46,578 bases of DNA from an uncultured Marvinbryantia sp. (GCF_905201705.1 NZ_CAJKOX010000036.1:1-46578); one strand, 5' to 3'; positions 35,053-43,726 are shown, counted from the first letter of the stretch. The notes: generated by a model from the sequence alone, not told the origin. Numbers and translations: made by a program.

Positions 35053-35070
35053 TGTGCAAAAATCCCGACA
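35053..35070. repeat. right copy of the 18-bp direct repeat
   Basis: TGTGCAAAAATCCCGACA is identical to 28465-28482 and in direct orientation. Flanking bases differ, so the shared unit is exactly 18 bp. Confidence 0.7.
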
Positions 35071-35452
35071 ACCAGACGATCTCTAGGCGGGTTTTATGCT
35101 CGAATCTGCCCTGACTGGGCAATTTTTCAAAGCAGTTCCAAAAATGTGTCTAAACTTCCCCGGACATTTGACTTTCTGGAAACGTAAGGGATACATTATC
35201 TGATCCGTCTTTCATCCAACAATTATATGGCAGAACGCAACCAAATGCCGTCAGCAGATGAAAAAGTCATTTTAAAGCATTCATCTGCGCGTCTGCAAAA
35301 AATACGAAAAAAATATCCGGAACAATATGAACAGATGCAAAAGAAAGGAAAAACGCTGATAAGAATAATGGTTTAAATATGCAATATCAAATCTTAAGTT
35401 TATGATGTTGGGCTTAGCAGGGGATTTATTTTCACTGTGACACAAAAATGTA

Positions 35453-35479
35453 GGGCGGCAGCACCCCTTGCTGTCGCCC
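35453..35479. repeat. GC-rich hairpin in the junction region
   Basis: GGGCGGCAGCA and TGCTGTCGCCC pair with one G-T wobble around a 5-nt loop. No T-run follows on either strand, so it is not an obvious terminator. Confidence 0.45.
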
Positions 35480-35596
35480 CCTGATTGCCTGCCAGCAAAG
35501 GCGGGCGGGACTGTCAACGGCGACTCAGTATGCGCCGTTCATCCTGACCGTTTACTGGCTCGGCTGGCTTTGCTATTTTCTCGGCAAACTAGAAAG

Positions 35597-36058
35597 TTAT
35601 TTCAAACTCATAACATAAATCTGACAGGGATTCCACTCATCCCACAATGTGGGAAATACCTCAAATTCCTTAAATCCAAGCGAGAGATAAAAATTATTGG
35701 TTCTGTCGTATTCCTCATATTTTCCCATTTGAACTGTTTTGACCTGAATAAAGGAATAGCCCTGTTCACCTGCTGCTTCTTTTGCTCTGTTAAATAATGC
35801 CCGGCCAATGCCTTTCCGATGGAACTCCTTCAAAACACCCATGACATATAATTCCACTGTATCTCTGCCGGTTTCTTTCAAATACAGAAATCCCAAAGGT
35901 TTATCACCATCGAAGGCACAAAAGAACATTTTATCAACGCTTTCTGCAATATATTCTTCCCGCGCCCCGGGTATTTCGAACCAATCAGGGAGAGCTTCCA
36001 GAATAAACCTTGCTATGCTTTGTTTTGTCAGGCTGTCTGCAATTTGTCTTATCTCCAT
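35597..36058 (-). CDS. GNAT-family acetyltransferase
   Basis: The 153-residue protein has the acetyl-CoA site VMGVLKEFHRKGIGRALFNRA (motif A, Q/RxxGxG/A form) and the C-terminal NNFYLSLGFKEFEVFPTLWD. The last part, with LWDEWNPC, matches a GNAT group common in Clostridia. The ribosome site is weak. It lies 61 nt after the DUF308 gene and could be the last gene of the radical SAM operon. Substrate unknown. Confidence 0.8.
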   Translation of the reverse strand: MEIRQIADSLTKQSIARFILEALPDWFEIPGAREEYIAESVDKMFFCAFDGDKPLGFLYLKETGRDTVELYVMGVLKEFHRKGIGRALFNRAKEAAGEQGYSFIQVKTVQMGKYEEYDRTNNFYLSLGFKEFEVFPTLWDEWNPCQIYVMSLK

Positions 36059-36119
36059 CTTATCTGTTTATCCTTTAACTTTTAATTTTTCGCTCTGCTA
36101 TCTGTACTAATTTTGTACA

Positions 36120-36653
36120 TTATTTGCGCCCTAAGATAAACGCCGCTACATCCACAACCGCCTCTATGATCATTGTGATTCCTATGAATGTCCAAAGGAC
36201 AGCCGTTGAAGAGAATGGATTTGTCAATATTAAAATGGCGCAGACAATTGTCAAAACCGCACCAATGACTTCAACAAACCAGTATTTCTGTTTGGTACGA
36301 AGCATATCTATAGCCCATTGCACTTTACTCACACCACTGACTAAGGTCAGTATTCCGTAAAGAACAGTGAGCAATGGGAATGTAATAATAAACCACTCTG
36401 ATCTCGTAATACAGAAAAGACCTGAAATAACTAGCAGGATTCCCTTGACCAGACCGTTCCCCTGGGAAGCCGTCTCCGCATCTGCCCGAAAATATCCGAA
36501 CAGGTTCATAAGCCCAACGACCACAAGAACGATACCAAAGATAATAATGATTCCGGATGTGAACCCAACGGGATCGATCAGAAGAAGAACACCTATCAGA
36601 ATTTCAAAAATACAAGTCAACAGATTTCCGGTATTGCGATTCATTTTACTCAT
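36120..36653 (-). CDS. DUF308/HdeD-type membrane protein
   Basis: The 177-residue protein has six hydrophobic helices arranged as three pairs, such as LLTCIFEILIGVLLLI, SGIIIIFGIVLVVVGL and FVEVIGAVLTIVCAILIL. This internal repetition, with INP or TNPF-like turns after each first helix, is the DUF308 pattern seen in HdeD. The role of the family is not settled, although HdeD is tied to acid stress. The gene follows degV by 20 nt and belongs to the same operon. Confidence 0.8.
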   Translation of the reverse strand: MSKMNRNTGNLLTCIFEILIGVLLLIDPVGFTSGIIIIFGIVLVVVGLMNLFGYFRADAETASQGNGLVKGILLVISGLFCITRSEWFIITFPLLTVLYGILTLVSGVSKVQWAIDMLRTKQKYWFVEVIGAVLTIVCAILILTNPFSSTAVLWTFIGITMIIEAVVDVAAFILGRK

Positions 36654-36673
36654 AATAAACCTTCTTTCTACAT

Positions 36674-37545
36674 TTAGCGATTATCGCCCCAATAGATCAA
36701 TGCCAGCATATCAGGCCCGGTATGGGCGCCAATAATGGGACCAATATCAGAAACAAAAATTTCAGCTTCCGGGAATCGCCGGGCGACTGCCTGATATAGT
36801 AAATCGGCAGCTTCCGGATTATCCCCATGACCGATCATAACCAGCTTTCCAAGTTCCGGTTTCCACCCCTGTTCCATTTTGGCATGTTGAGCAGAAATTG
36901 CTTTTTTGCGTCCGCGGGGCTTTTCCTTTACCTGCAGGCATCCCCGCTCATCCACATGGAGCATGGATTTATATGCAATGCCGTTCCCACGGCGGCAGCG
37001 GCAGAAGATACGCGCCCGCCATGACGCAGATGATCAAAAGTATCAACGGTAAACCAATGGCAGACCTTTAGACGATGTTCCAGAACCCAGTCAACCAATT
37101 CGTCCATCCCTAAGCCATCGGCTTGCTTTTTAGCTGCTTCATGCACAAGAAACCCTTCGCCGACAGATGCACAGAGCGTATCAATGCAGACAATCTTTCT
37201 CTCCGGATATTCCTTTTTCAATTCTTCTATGCACAAATTGACCGACTGGATCGTACTTGACATTCCCGAAGAGAAGCACAGATAAACAATATCCTTCCCC
37301 TGATGCAGGCATGGCTTAAAATATTCAAAATAAACCATCGGATTAATCTGCGAGGTTGTGGCAAACTCTCCGTTTCTCTGTAATTGATAAAACTCTTTTA
37401 CGGAAATCGTTCCATCTGGTGCGTATGTATATTCTGTTCCGCCGATCTCCACCTGCATCGGTATGATTTTTACGGACGGCATTTCTGATATTAAACAGTC
37501 CGATAAATCCGCGGTTGCATCTGTAAATAACTGATATGTTCCCAT
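36674..37545 (-). pseudogene. DegV-family protein gene with a frameshift
   Basis: The first part (37545 to about 36965) reads YQLFTDATADLSDCLI, has CFSSGMSSTIQS and TFDHLRHGGRVS, and runs off frame after ALHINP. The next frame continues MLHVDERGCLQVKEKPRGRK and ends IGPIIGAHTGPDMLALIYWG. Both parts are classic DegV, which binds a fatty acid in FakB-type kinases. Loss of one base at about 36960-36968 explains the split. Rejoined length is about 290 residues, normal for the family. It begins 3 nt after the radical SAM gene. Confidence 0.85.
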
Positions 37546-37548
37546 AGG

Positions 37549-38913
37549 CTACTCTTCCTGGACACAGCCGGTACATCCGCCGCAGCCATACCAGATTTCA
37601 TCCGCCTTCGGTTTCCAGTTTTCAGCATAGACAGATGTTTTATCACACAAATGATCGACACTTTCCGGACTCTGGTAATCGGTACTGACTGCCCCCGTAT
37701 CCTTAACCATAGCCCGCAGCTTTTCCGGATTTTCCAGCATCGGGCATGGCCGGAGCATATTTTCATTGAAGGGCTGTCCGTTATGGTATGCCATAAACAA
37801 TGGGCTTCTCAGCGCATCCAGTAACGATGTGTCATGGATATTGCAGTTGGAATAATGAATGAATACGCAAGGCTCCACATCTCCCTTTGCGTTAATGTGT
37901 AAGTATCTCCGTCCTCCTGCAATACAGCCGCCAACATACTGCGCATCATTCTGGAAGTCCATAGTAAAAATGGGCTTGGTATTGCGGAAACTGCGGATAT
38001 GGCGATAAACTTCCTCTCTCTGCTTTGGAGTAGGCAGCAGATCTGCGGCTGCGGCATTGCCCACAGGCATATAATGGAAAAACCAGCAGAATAATGCCCC
38101 GGAATCGATCAGGCAGTCAAAAAATTCTTCGCTGGTAATGTCCGCATAGTTCCGGCTGGTATAGCAGGCGGAAATGCCAAACGGCAGCCTGTGTTCTTTC
38201 AAAAGCTTCATTGCCCGTATTACTTTCTCATAGCTTCCTTCCCCGCGGCGGCTGTCATTAGCTTCTTCAAATCCTTCCAGAGAAATCGCAGGAACAAAAT
38301 TTTTGACCCGCAGCATTTCCTGACAAAATTCCTCATCAATGAGGGTACCATTGGTAAAAGACAGGAATTCGCAGTCCGGATGCATCTCGCAGATCCTGAT
38401 CAGATCAGCCTTTCGTACCATAGGTTCCCCACCGGTGTATATGTACATATAAGTGCCCATTTCTTTTCCCTGACGGATGATGGAGTCAATCGTTTCCAGG
38501 CTCAGATTCAGCTTGTGCCCGTACTCTGCAGCCCAACACCCTGTACAGTGCATATTACAGGCGGATGTAGGATCTAAAAGAATAGCCCAGGGGACGTTAC
38601 AGCCATATTTTTCACTCATTTCTTCCTGCGTAGCGCTGCCCTTTAAACTGGCATTAAACAAAAAGTTCTGGAAAAATGCCTTTCGGACGCCGGGATCCAG
38701 CTCATACACTTTTAAGATAAGCTGATACCAGTTTCCTTTTTCATCGATTACTTTGCGGATCGCATCCCGCTGGCTCTTATACCAGCCGTCCGGGGAATAT
38801 TTATCCACAAGCGCCATCAGCTTTGGGATATTTTCCTCTGGGTTTCCTTCAATGTACTTAAGTGCCTGATTGATCGCGAAGTTCTGCATAGTATTCTTAA
38901 TGGAAATATTCAT
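37549..38913 (-). CDS. radical SAM enzyme with a SPASM-like C-terminus
   Basis: The 454-residue protein has an unusual helical N-terminal domain (about 1-105). The radical SAM core follows with CNMHCTGC (Cys119, 123, 126 bind the 4Fe-4S cluster), the GGEP-type motif YTGGEPMVRK, and AISLEGFEEANDSRRG. Towards the C-terminus, GGCIAGGRRYLHINAKGDVEPC and a final CGGCTGC provide cysteines for one or more auxiliary clusters, as in SPASM proteins. AGGAGAA precedes the ATG. It follows the MetK-like gene by 43 nt. The divergent gene at 39958 shares its N-terminal domain and lacks the cysteines. The substrate is not known. A peptide or a lipid-linked compound is possible given DegV and DUF308 neighbours. 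Confidence 0.85.
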   Translation of the reverse strand: MNISIKNTMQNFAINQALKYIEGNPEENIPKLMALVDKYSPDGWYKSQRDAIRKVIDEKGNWYQLILKVYELDPGVRKAFFQNFLFNASLKGSATQEEMSEKYGCNVPWAILLDPTSACNMHCTGCWAAEYGHKLNLSLETIDSIIRQGKEMGTYMYIYTGGEPMVRKADLIRICEMHPDCEFLSFTNGTLIDEEFCQEMLRVKNFVPAISLEGFEEANDSRRGEGSYEKVIRAMKLLKEHRLPFGISACYTSRNYADITSEEFFDCLIDSGALFCWFFHYMPVGNAAAADLLPTPKQREEVYRHIRSFRNTKPIFTMDFQNDAQYVGGCIAGGRRYLHINAKGDVEPCVFIHYSNCNIHDTSLLDALRSPLFMAYHNGQPFNENMLRPCPMLENPEKLRAMVKDTGAVSTDYQSPESVDHLCDKTSVYAENWKPKADEIWYGCGGCTGCVQEE

Positions 38914-38956
38914 AATGATTTTCTCCTTTTATCATTGGATTGATTTATCGTCTGTA

Positions 38957-39739
38957 TCAAAACAGTCCCCACTCTGCAAGTTTTTCAAAACCGCCGATGG
39001 ACCGGATATATTCTTTCGCCTCTTCTACAATTTCCGAATATGGCATACCGTCAATTTCTTCATCGCCAATCGCGCAGCACAATTGCACCGGTTTTCCTGT
39101 CCGCTGTGCTTTCAAAAATGCGTGGATATTCACAGAAACATCTGCTTTTGACAAATCTTTTCCGTGAAGTCCTCCTCCGGTAACAGAATCCGCCATATCA
39201 GAACCGAGTTTACGGTTTGTTGCGCCTGTATCTACATTTGTTCCTCCAGTCCAGTCTCCCAGGGGATTGATCTTGGCATACGGATAATCTGCACGGAGCG
39301 CTTCTGAACTGGCATTGCTCTGACAGATGATCAGCCTGTCCCCGTCCAGAATATATTTTCCATCGGAAGGATATTCCCTGTAAATTTTGCGGGCGATCTC
39401 AGAAAGCTTTTTCTGCTCCTGTGTCAATGGTATGCCTTTGAAAATGCCGTTATCTCCGCAGCGCAGCTTCCCCTGCTGGTTTTTTGATAAATAGGTATCC
39501 TGTGGAACAATCAGGATATCCGGTTTTATGTCACCGCCAATGCGATGAATCGCTTTCAGAATAGCTTCCTGCTCTAATTGTACGGATGTTTCCATGATCA
39601 CATGGCATTGTCCATGTCCGATCAGTACCTCTACAGCTATCTGAGGGTCAGTTTCATTTTCGTATGCCAAATCCACAATTGCGCCGGCAATTCTGTCCGC
39701 CAGTTTATCAGGATGGCTGGGATTTACTTTTTCTATCAT
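38957..39739 (-). CDS. compact S-adenosylmethionine synthetase-like protein
   Basis: The 260-residue protein resembles MetK, which makes SAM from methionine and ATP. It has NPSHPDKLADRIAGA at the start (HPDK is the ATP/methionine motif), RCGDNGIF (compare GDQG in MetK) and GGGLHGKDLSKADVS (compare GGGAFSGKDPTKVDRS). True bacterial MetK has about 390 residues, so around 130 are missing, chiefly in the linkers and the C-terminus. I chose the ATG at 39739 because GGAGGAA then sits 7 nt upstream. Its place just before a radical SAM gene suggests local SAM supply, or a SAM-derived reaction. Confidence 0.75.
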   Translation of the reverse strand: MIEKVNPSHPDKLADRIAGAIVDLAYENETDPQIAVEVLIGHGQCHVIMETSVQLEQEAILKAIHRIGGDIKPDILIVPQDTYLSKNQQGKLRCGDNGIFKGIPLTQEQKKLSEIARKIYREYPSDGKYILDGDRLIICQSNASSEALRADYPYAKINPLGDWTGGTNVDTGATNRKLGSDMADSVTGGGLHGKDLSKADVSVNIHAFLKAQRTGKPVQLCCAIGDEEIDGMPYSEIVEEAKEYIRSIGGFEKLAEWGLF

Positions 39740-39771
39740 AAGGGGTTCCTCCATTTCTTTGATTTGTTCCC

Positions 39772-39800
39772 ATTATAGAAAGTCAGATCAACAAAGTCAC
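39772..39800 (-). promoter_or_regulatory. promoter of the MetK-like/radical SAM operon
   Basis: A perfect TATAAT (39772-39777) is preceded after 17 bp by a poor -35 box, GTGACT (39795-39800), on the minus strand. A weak -35 suggests dependence on an activator. The intergenic region also has TGACGC repeated twice near 39832 and 39861, which might be regulator half-sites. Confidence 0.5.
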
Positions 39801-39957
39801 TAGACACGCAAAAACATATGTCCTAAATTGTGACGCCGCAAAAGTTTTGTTACATTTTATGACGCGCAGGCTCTTGTGTCCCTTGCGATCACGCCTCTTT
39901 CATCGTAATATTTCAGTAAAGTGATGTCTGTATTTTGAAAGCAGGGAGTGAATATAC

Positions 39958-40995
39958 ATGGAAAACAGTATGTCTCGGATCTTAATTGAAACAATCATAA
40001 AACGAACCTTAAGAAATATTAAAGACAATCCGGAACGCGGTATCCGTAATCTGATCGATATGGCATTGCAATTCTCGGAAGGGCGGTTTCAGAAAGATTT
40101 TTTTACTGCTGCCCAGACCATGCTTCAAAACGAAAACAGCGCTTATTATGATCTGGTGCGGGATATGGTAAACCGCACAGATTCAGACCGTCTGCTTACT
40201 TTTGGGATGAACCTTGGATATAACGGATGTACCATGGGCGCGCAGCGTATCCGGGATAATGAGAAAAAGTTTCATTGTAATATCCCCTGGGCGGTTACCC
40301 TCTTAATTGATGAGGAGCATTTTGAAAATAATAAACAGAATTATCATGCCATCATCCAGGATGGGGAATTTCTTGGCATTTATGTATGGATGCTTTTCCC
40401 CGTATGCCATCCGGAACAAATACTATCCCTTGCAGAAAAGCATCCCGACAGCGCCTTCTGCATTTTCTGCCGGACAGAAGATATCACCGGCTTATTTCTG
40501 GAAGAAGTTTCCATGCTACATAATGTAATGGTCGTTGTCCGCTATGAAGAAAATTCTTCTGCAATTTTTGATCTTCTCCGCAAAAAAGGGCTGCTTTATT
40601 CCGCATGGTATCCATATGGGCAAAAAGACACAGAAGCTATTATAAATGGCGATCTGTTCAGCTCCATTGCGCAGCTCACTCCTGCTTTTACCGTACTATT
40701 GCCTGAAAAAAATTGCCCCGAAGTCATCCGGAAACTGATATATAAAACGGTAAAGCAGGCACGCAGCGAACAGTTGTACCGTACATTGATCTGGGAATTT
40801 CAGGGCGATAACAATCTGGTTGACGCCATTATCTCTGACGACGCCTGCTCTGTTTATTTTGACAAAAATGGAAACCTGTATACTTTGGATCAGAAAATAA
40901 AAAGTTCCTGTCACAACCTGTTCCAAAACACCCTTTCAGACATCCTTATAAATTGCTGTCACAAAAAGGCCGCTAAGGCCGTATACGTACAGTAA
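39958..40995 (+). CDS. degenerate radical SAM homologue without cluster cysteines
   Basis: The 345-residue protein shares its N-terminal domain with the radical SAM enzyme at 37549. Matching signposts are ERGIRNLIDMALQFSEGRFQ against ENIPKLMALVDKYSPDGWYK, and FHCNIPWAVTLL against YGCNVPWAILLD. In the enzyme the latter leads into CNMHCTGC, while here LIDEEHFENN follows and no CxxxCxxC occurs. The barrel appears to continue (FLGIYVWMLFPVCHPEQIL, MVVVRYEENSSAIFDLLRKK) and there is no auxiliary-cluster motif at the C-terminus. It is likely a non-catalytic partner or regulator. It diverges from the enzyme's operon and shares the control region. Confidence 0.65.
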   Translation: MENSMSRILIETIIKRTLRNIKDNPERGIRNLIDMALQFSEGRFQKDFFTAAQTMLQNENSAYYDLVRDMVNRTDSDRLLTFGMNLGYNGCTMGAQRIRDNEKKFHCNIPWAVTLLIDEEHFENNKQNYHAIIQDGEFLGIYVWMLFPVCHPEQILSLAEKHPDSAFCIFCRTEDITGLFLEEVSMLHNVMVVVRYEENSSAIFDLLRKKGLLYSAWYPYGQKDTEAIINGDLFSSIAQLTPAFTVLLPEKNCPEVIRKLIYKTVKQARSEQLYRTLIWEFQGDNNLVDAIISDDACSVYFDKNGNLYTLDQKIKSSCHNLFQNTLSDILINCCHKKAAKAVYVQ

Positions 40996-40998
40996 AAT

Positions 40999-41035
40999 AG
41001 AATGATTCAGGGAATTCTCCTCCCTGCATCATTCT
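40999..41035. terminator. bidirectional terminator-like hairpin between convergent genes
   Basis: AGAATGATTCAGGGA and TCCCTGCATCATTCT pair over 15 positions with one mismatch and a 7-nt loop. It lies between the degenerate radical SAM gene and the end of tetR, overlapping the latter's stop codon. Confidence 0.6.
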
Positions 41036-41592
41036 GTATCCTCGTTCAGTTGTTTCTGTACGATATCTGCTCCCTGGCAGATAAGCTGAAACAGCCTGTC
41101 CACAAACTCATCCGGCGGCATACAGTCTTTCTCCAGCAGCCAGCGTTCCATCGCACAGACCACAGCATCTGTAAAAAAGTTGAGTTCAAAATCATCATCA
41201 CTGTCTCCAAACAGCTCAAGAAAGCGACTCTTTATAAGAGGCATAATATACTCCCGAAAATGCTCTGAAAAAGAATTCTGCCCCTGGATCTTCAATGCTT
41301 TGCGATAAAAATCCTTATTCTCATAAAAATAATGACAGATATCCCGAATGGATTCTACCCGCTGTTCCACCTTTTCCGCTCTGGAATGCCTTTGAACAAA
41401 TGTAAAAAACTCCACATCAAATATCCAGTTGAGCAGATCATATTTATCCTTGAAATGATAATAAAAGCTCTTACGGTTCATATTGCATATTTCACAAATC
41501 TGCCCCACCTGTATCTTATCAAAGGGCATCTGTTCCATAAGTTCCCGCAATGCGGCTGCTAACGCCCGTTTTGTAATATTTAAATCAGCCAT
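41029..41592 (-). CDS. TetR/AcrR-family transcriptional regulator
   Basis: The 187-residue protein has the TetR helix-turn-helix at about 20-55 (FDKIQVGQICEICNMNRKSFYYHFKDKYDLL). The C-terminal domain (FYENKDFYRKALKIQGQNSFSEHF) belongs to the group found in DhaS-like regulators. The gene converges on the degenerate radical SAM gene, which makes it the best candidate to control the divergent 39755-39957 region. The operator is not obvious. Confidence 0.85.
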   Translation of the reverse strand: MADLNITKRALAAALRELMEQMPFDKIQVGQICEICNMNRKSFYYHFKDKYDLLNWIFDVEFFTFVQRHSRAEKVEQRVESIRDICHYFYENKDFYRKALKIQGQNSFSEHFREYIMPLIKSRFLELFGDSDDDFELNFFTDAVVCAMERWLLEKDCMPPDEFVDRLFQLICQGADIVQKQLNEDTE

Positions 41593-41818
41593 AGCTTTCC
41601 CTCCATCCTGCTATCACGCTAATTTTTCAAGATGTCAAAGCAAAATTTTTAATTGCAAACAACTCCCATACGGATGCTTCTGCCAATTATTTCTGAATAG
41701 CGGTATAAAAAAAGACAAGCCCTATCCACTTTCAGCAGATAAGTCTCGTCAATTAAGGTGATACCAGGACGGAAATCCGATATGTTGGTATCTCCACGCA
41801 AATACGTTGACTACTCCC

Positions 41819-42580
41819 TTATTTACTCATTAGAATACCAGAAAATATACGATTTTTCAACAAAAAATGATCCTGTATTTTTGGATCAACAATTGCCAGA
41901 TAATAGGCACAGGAAAGTCCTGCAGGACCAGCGCCAATAACAGCAATCTTATTACCCAAATGATAACGCTTCGGCGGTATGTAACGGATCGTACCATCCA
42001 GCTCTTTATCAGCAATAAACTTCTTTATTTCATCAATTGCAATTGGCTCATCAATATCTCCTCTTGTACACTCATCCTCACAATTGTGAGGGCATATCCG
42101 TCCACAAACAGCCGGGAACGGATTCTCTTTTTTAATAAGCTCCAATGCCTCGCGATATTTCCCCTGTGCAGCCAGTTTTATATATCCCTGTACGCCAATA
42201 TGCGCAGGACAGGCTGTTTTACAGGGAGCAGTTCCTTCTTTCGCAACGTCTTCCCTGTTCTCACGGTAATTCACATTCCAATTATTCTCTTTCCAGATAT
42301 GATCTCTGGCGTTCGGTTCTTCCTTTTGAACGAGAATTTCCTTCGCACACAGCCTCTGTCCCAATTTCAATGCATTTGTAGGACAATTTTCCACACATTG
42401 CCCGCAGGCAACACAATTTTCCGCTTCAACCTTAGCAGTATAATTGGAACGAATAGCATCCGGAGTCCTGAAAAGGGTTGCAATACGCATGGAAAAGCAA
42501 GCACAGCCGCAGCAATTACATATTGCAGCCGATTCACCCAAAACCATCCGCCATTCCGGGCGTGTGTTATCGCATCCCAT
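41819..42580 (-). pseudogene. fragment of an Fe-S/FAD-dependent oxidoreductase (glutamate synthase beta-like)
   Basis: The fragment holds a ferredoxin-type 4Fe-4S motif (CVACGQCVENCP), then the glutamate synthase small-subunit style region CKTACPAHIGVQGYIKL, CGRICPHNCEDECTRG, and the first part of a dinucleotide-binding fold (IAVIGAGPAGLSCAYYLA). It breaks off right after this fold, at about 41900, into unrelated residues. Upstream of MGCDNTRPEWRM the frame closes, while family members usually continue further. So both ends are lost and the piece cannot function as an oxidoreductase. Confidence 0.75.
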
Positions 42581-42633
42581 GTGGTTTGAGTTATTAACAT
42601 TCTAGCACGATTCGTTAAGAATCTGCAATCGTT

Positions 42634-42660
42634 TTTGAAGTTGCAAATTGCGACTTCAAA
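42634..42660. repeat. palindrome A of the ORF6N-linked family
   Basis: TTTGAAGT and ACTTCAAA flank a core of TGCAAATTGCG. The whole 27 bp is a palindrome with one G-T-type deviation, and it lies 2 bp past the ORF6N stop codon. Confidence 0.8.
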
Positions 42661-42662
42661 TC

Positions 42663-43622
42663 TCATTCCTCTGTTTCCAGTTCTGATCTCTGTAATATAT
42701 CTTTGATTATCCCTGCATCTTGAATAAGGTTAATACCAAAGCATTTCTTTCCTGCGTCTTTTAAGGACGCCCCTACATGATAGGCTGTTTCTCGGTCAAG
42801 AATTAAGAAACGGTCATGGAATGCTTTTGTAAATTTCACTTCTAGTGTGGGGTACTGCGCGTTAAAATTCTCTGCATCCGTTTTTGTGAGCCTTGTCCGT
42901 TTCTGGGTATAGATTGTCACGGACACGTTCTCATTTTTCTTGGAAAGCAAATTCAGTGTTCCTACATCTACATATCCATCTATCAGCGTAATTTCTTTTT
43001 TCGCCTTTTGGATAAGGCTGACAATCAAGCTGAACGCATCATAAATCTGCCCGTCAAAAAATACCTTTTGACTGGATTCTTCATGTTCGGATATGTACTC
43101 AAATATCTGTTCTAACTTCTCATCCGTCTGTTTCTGGTATTCCAACTGCTTCAGCTCTACATTGCTGATACGCTCAAAGAGCAAGGCATTATTGGAGATA
43201 AAACGCCGCATCTCCACAAAAGATTTCATTATACTAATACTTACTTGAATAGCTACATCACTTCGTAAAACAGCAGACAACATAGCAATTCCCTGTTCCG
43301 TGAAAACATAGGGCAAGTACTTACGGTGTTTTCCTCGACCGTCATTTTCGTTTAAGGTCGCAATTTGCGACCTTAAAGATTCTGTTTCTTCCGCAGTTAG
43401 TTGAAAACGGAATTCTTCTGGAAAACGGGCTATATTTCTTTTCACTGCTTCATTTAGCCTTTTTGTTTCTACTTGGTACAGCATCGCCAAATCACTGTCT
43501 ATCATAACCTGCTGATTGCGAACGACATAAATCATGCTTTTAATATCATATTGGGGCAGCTCAATACTTTGAATTTGGGCTTGTTCGTTAATATCTACTA
43601 ATTCGTTCTCTGTTCTACTCAT
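42663..43622 (-). CDS. ORF6N-domain protein with a PLD-like C-terminus
   Basis: The 319-residue protein has the ORF6N/KilA-N-type DNA-binding domain at about 25-140 (MIYVVRNQQVMIDSDLAMLY, RNIARFPEEFRFQL, YLPYVFTEQGIAMLSAVLRS). The C-terminal part (about 190-310) has ITLIDGYVDVGTLNLL and HDRFLILD, resembling the phospholipase D/nuclease-like HxK(x)4D motif with Arg for Lys. I chose the ATG at 43622 because GAGAGGAAG lies upstream. Such proteins are common in phages and mobile elements, role unknown. A 27-bp palindrome encodes the conserved LRSQIATLN segment, and relatives of it lie around the gene. Confidence 0.85.
   Translation of the reverse strand: MSRTENELVDINEQAQIQSIELPQYDIKSMIYVVRNQQVMIDSDLAMLYQVETKRLNEAVKRNIARFPEEFRFQLTAEETESLRSQIATLNENDGRGKHRKYLPYVFTEQGIAMLSAVLRSDVAIQVSISIMKSFVEMRRFISNNALLFERISNVELKQLEYQKQTDEKLEQIFEYISEHEESSQKVFFDGQIYDAFSLIVSLIQKAKKEITLIDGYVDVGTLNLLSKKNENVSVTIYTQKRTRLTKTDAENFNAQYPTLEVKFTKAFHDRFLILDRETAYHVGASLKDAGKKCFGINLIQDAGIIKDILQRSELETEE
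43351..43377. repeat. palindrome B, inside the ORF6N coding sequence
   Basis: TTTAAGGTCGCAA, a central T, and TTGCGACCTTAAA form a perfect 27-bp palindrome. In the gene it encodes SLRSQIATLN, a conserved part of the ORF6N domain. Confidence 0.85.
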
Positions 43623-43648
43623 GCTAAGCCAAATCTTCCTCTCGAATT

Positions 43649-43675
43649 TTTGAGATTCCAATTTGGAACCTCAAA
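43649..43675. repeat. palindrome C, upstream of the ORF6N gene
   Basis: TTTGAGATTCCAA, a central T, and TTGGAACCTCAAA pair with one G-T deviation over 27 bp. It lies just before the ribosome site. Confidence 0.75.
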
Positions 43676-43693
43676 ATTTTTAAATTTATATCT

Positions 43694-43726
43694 AAACTTG
43701 AAATCACAATTTGCGATTTCAAGTTT
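43694..43726. repeat. palindrome D, upstream of the ORF6N gene
   Basis: AAACTTGAAATC and GATTTCAAGTTT flank ACAATTTGC. At 33 bp it is the longest member of the family, with one deviation from symmetry. Confidence 0.8.

Larger units (their letters stand above)
35003..35596. other. gene-poor junction region with mobile-element debris
   Basis: No intact gene is supported. It holds the right copy of the 18-bp repeat, a short plus-strand reading frame at 35227-35376 (MAERNQMPSADEKVILKHSS, then a Lys-rich tail) that opens after a stop and may be a gene end, and the hairpin at 35453. The last 130 nt are GC-rich and resemble non-coding parts of conjugative transposons. Confidence 0.45.
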
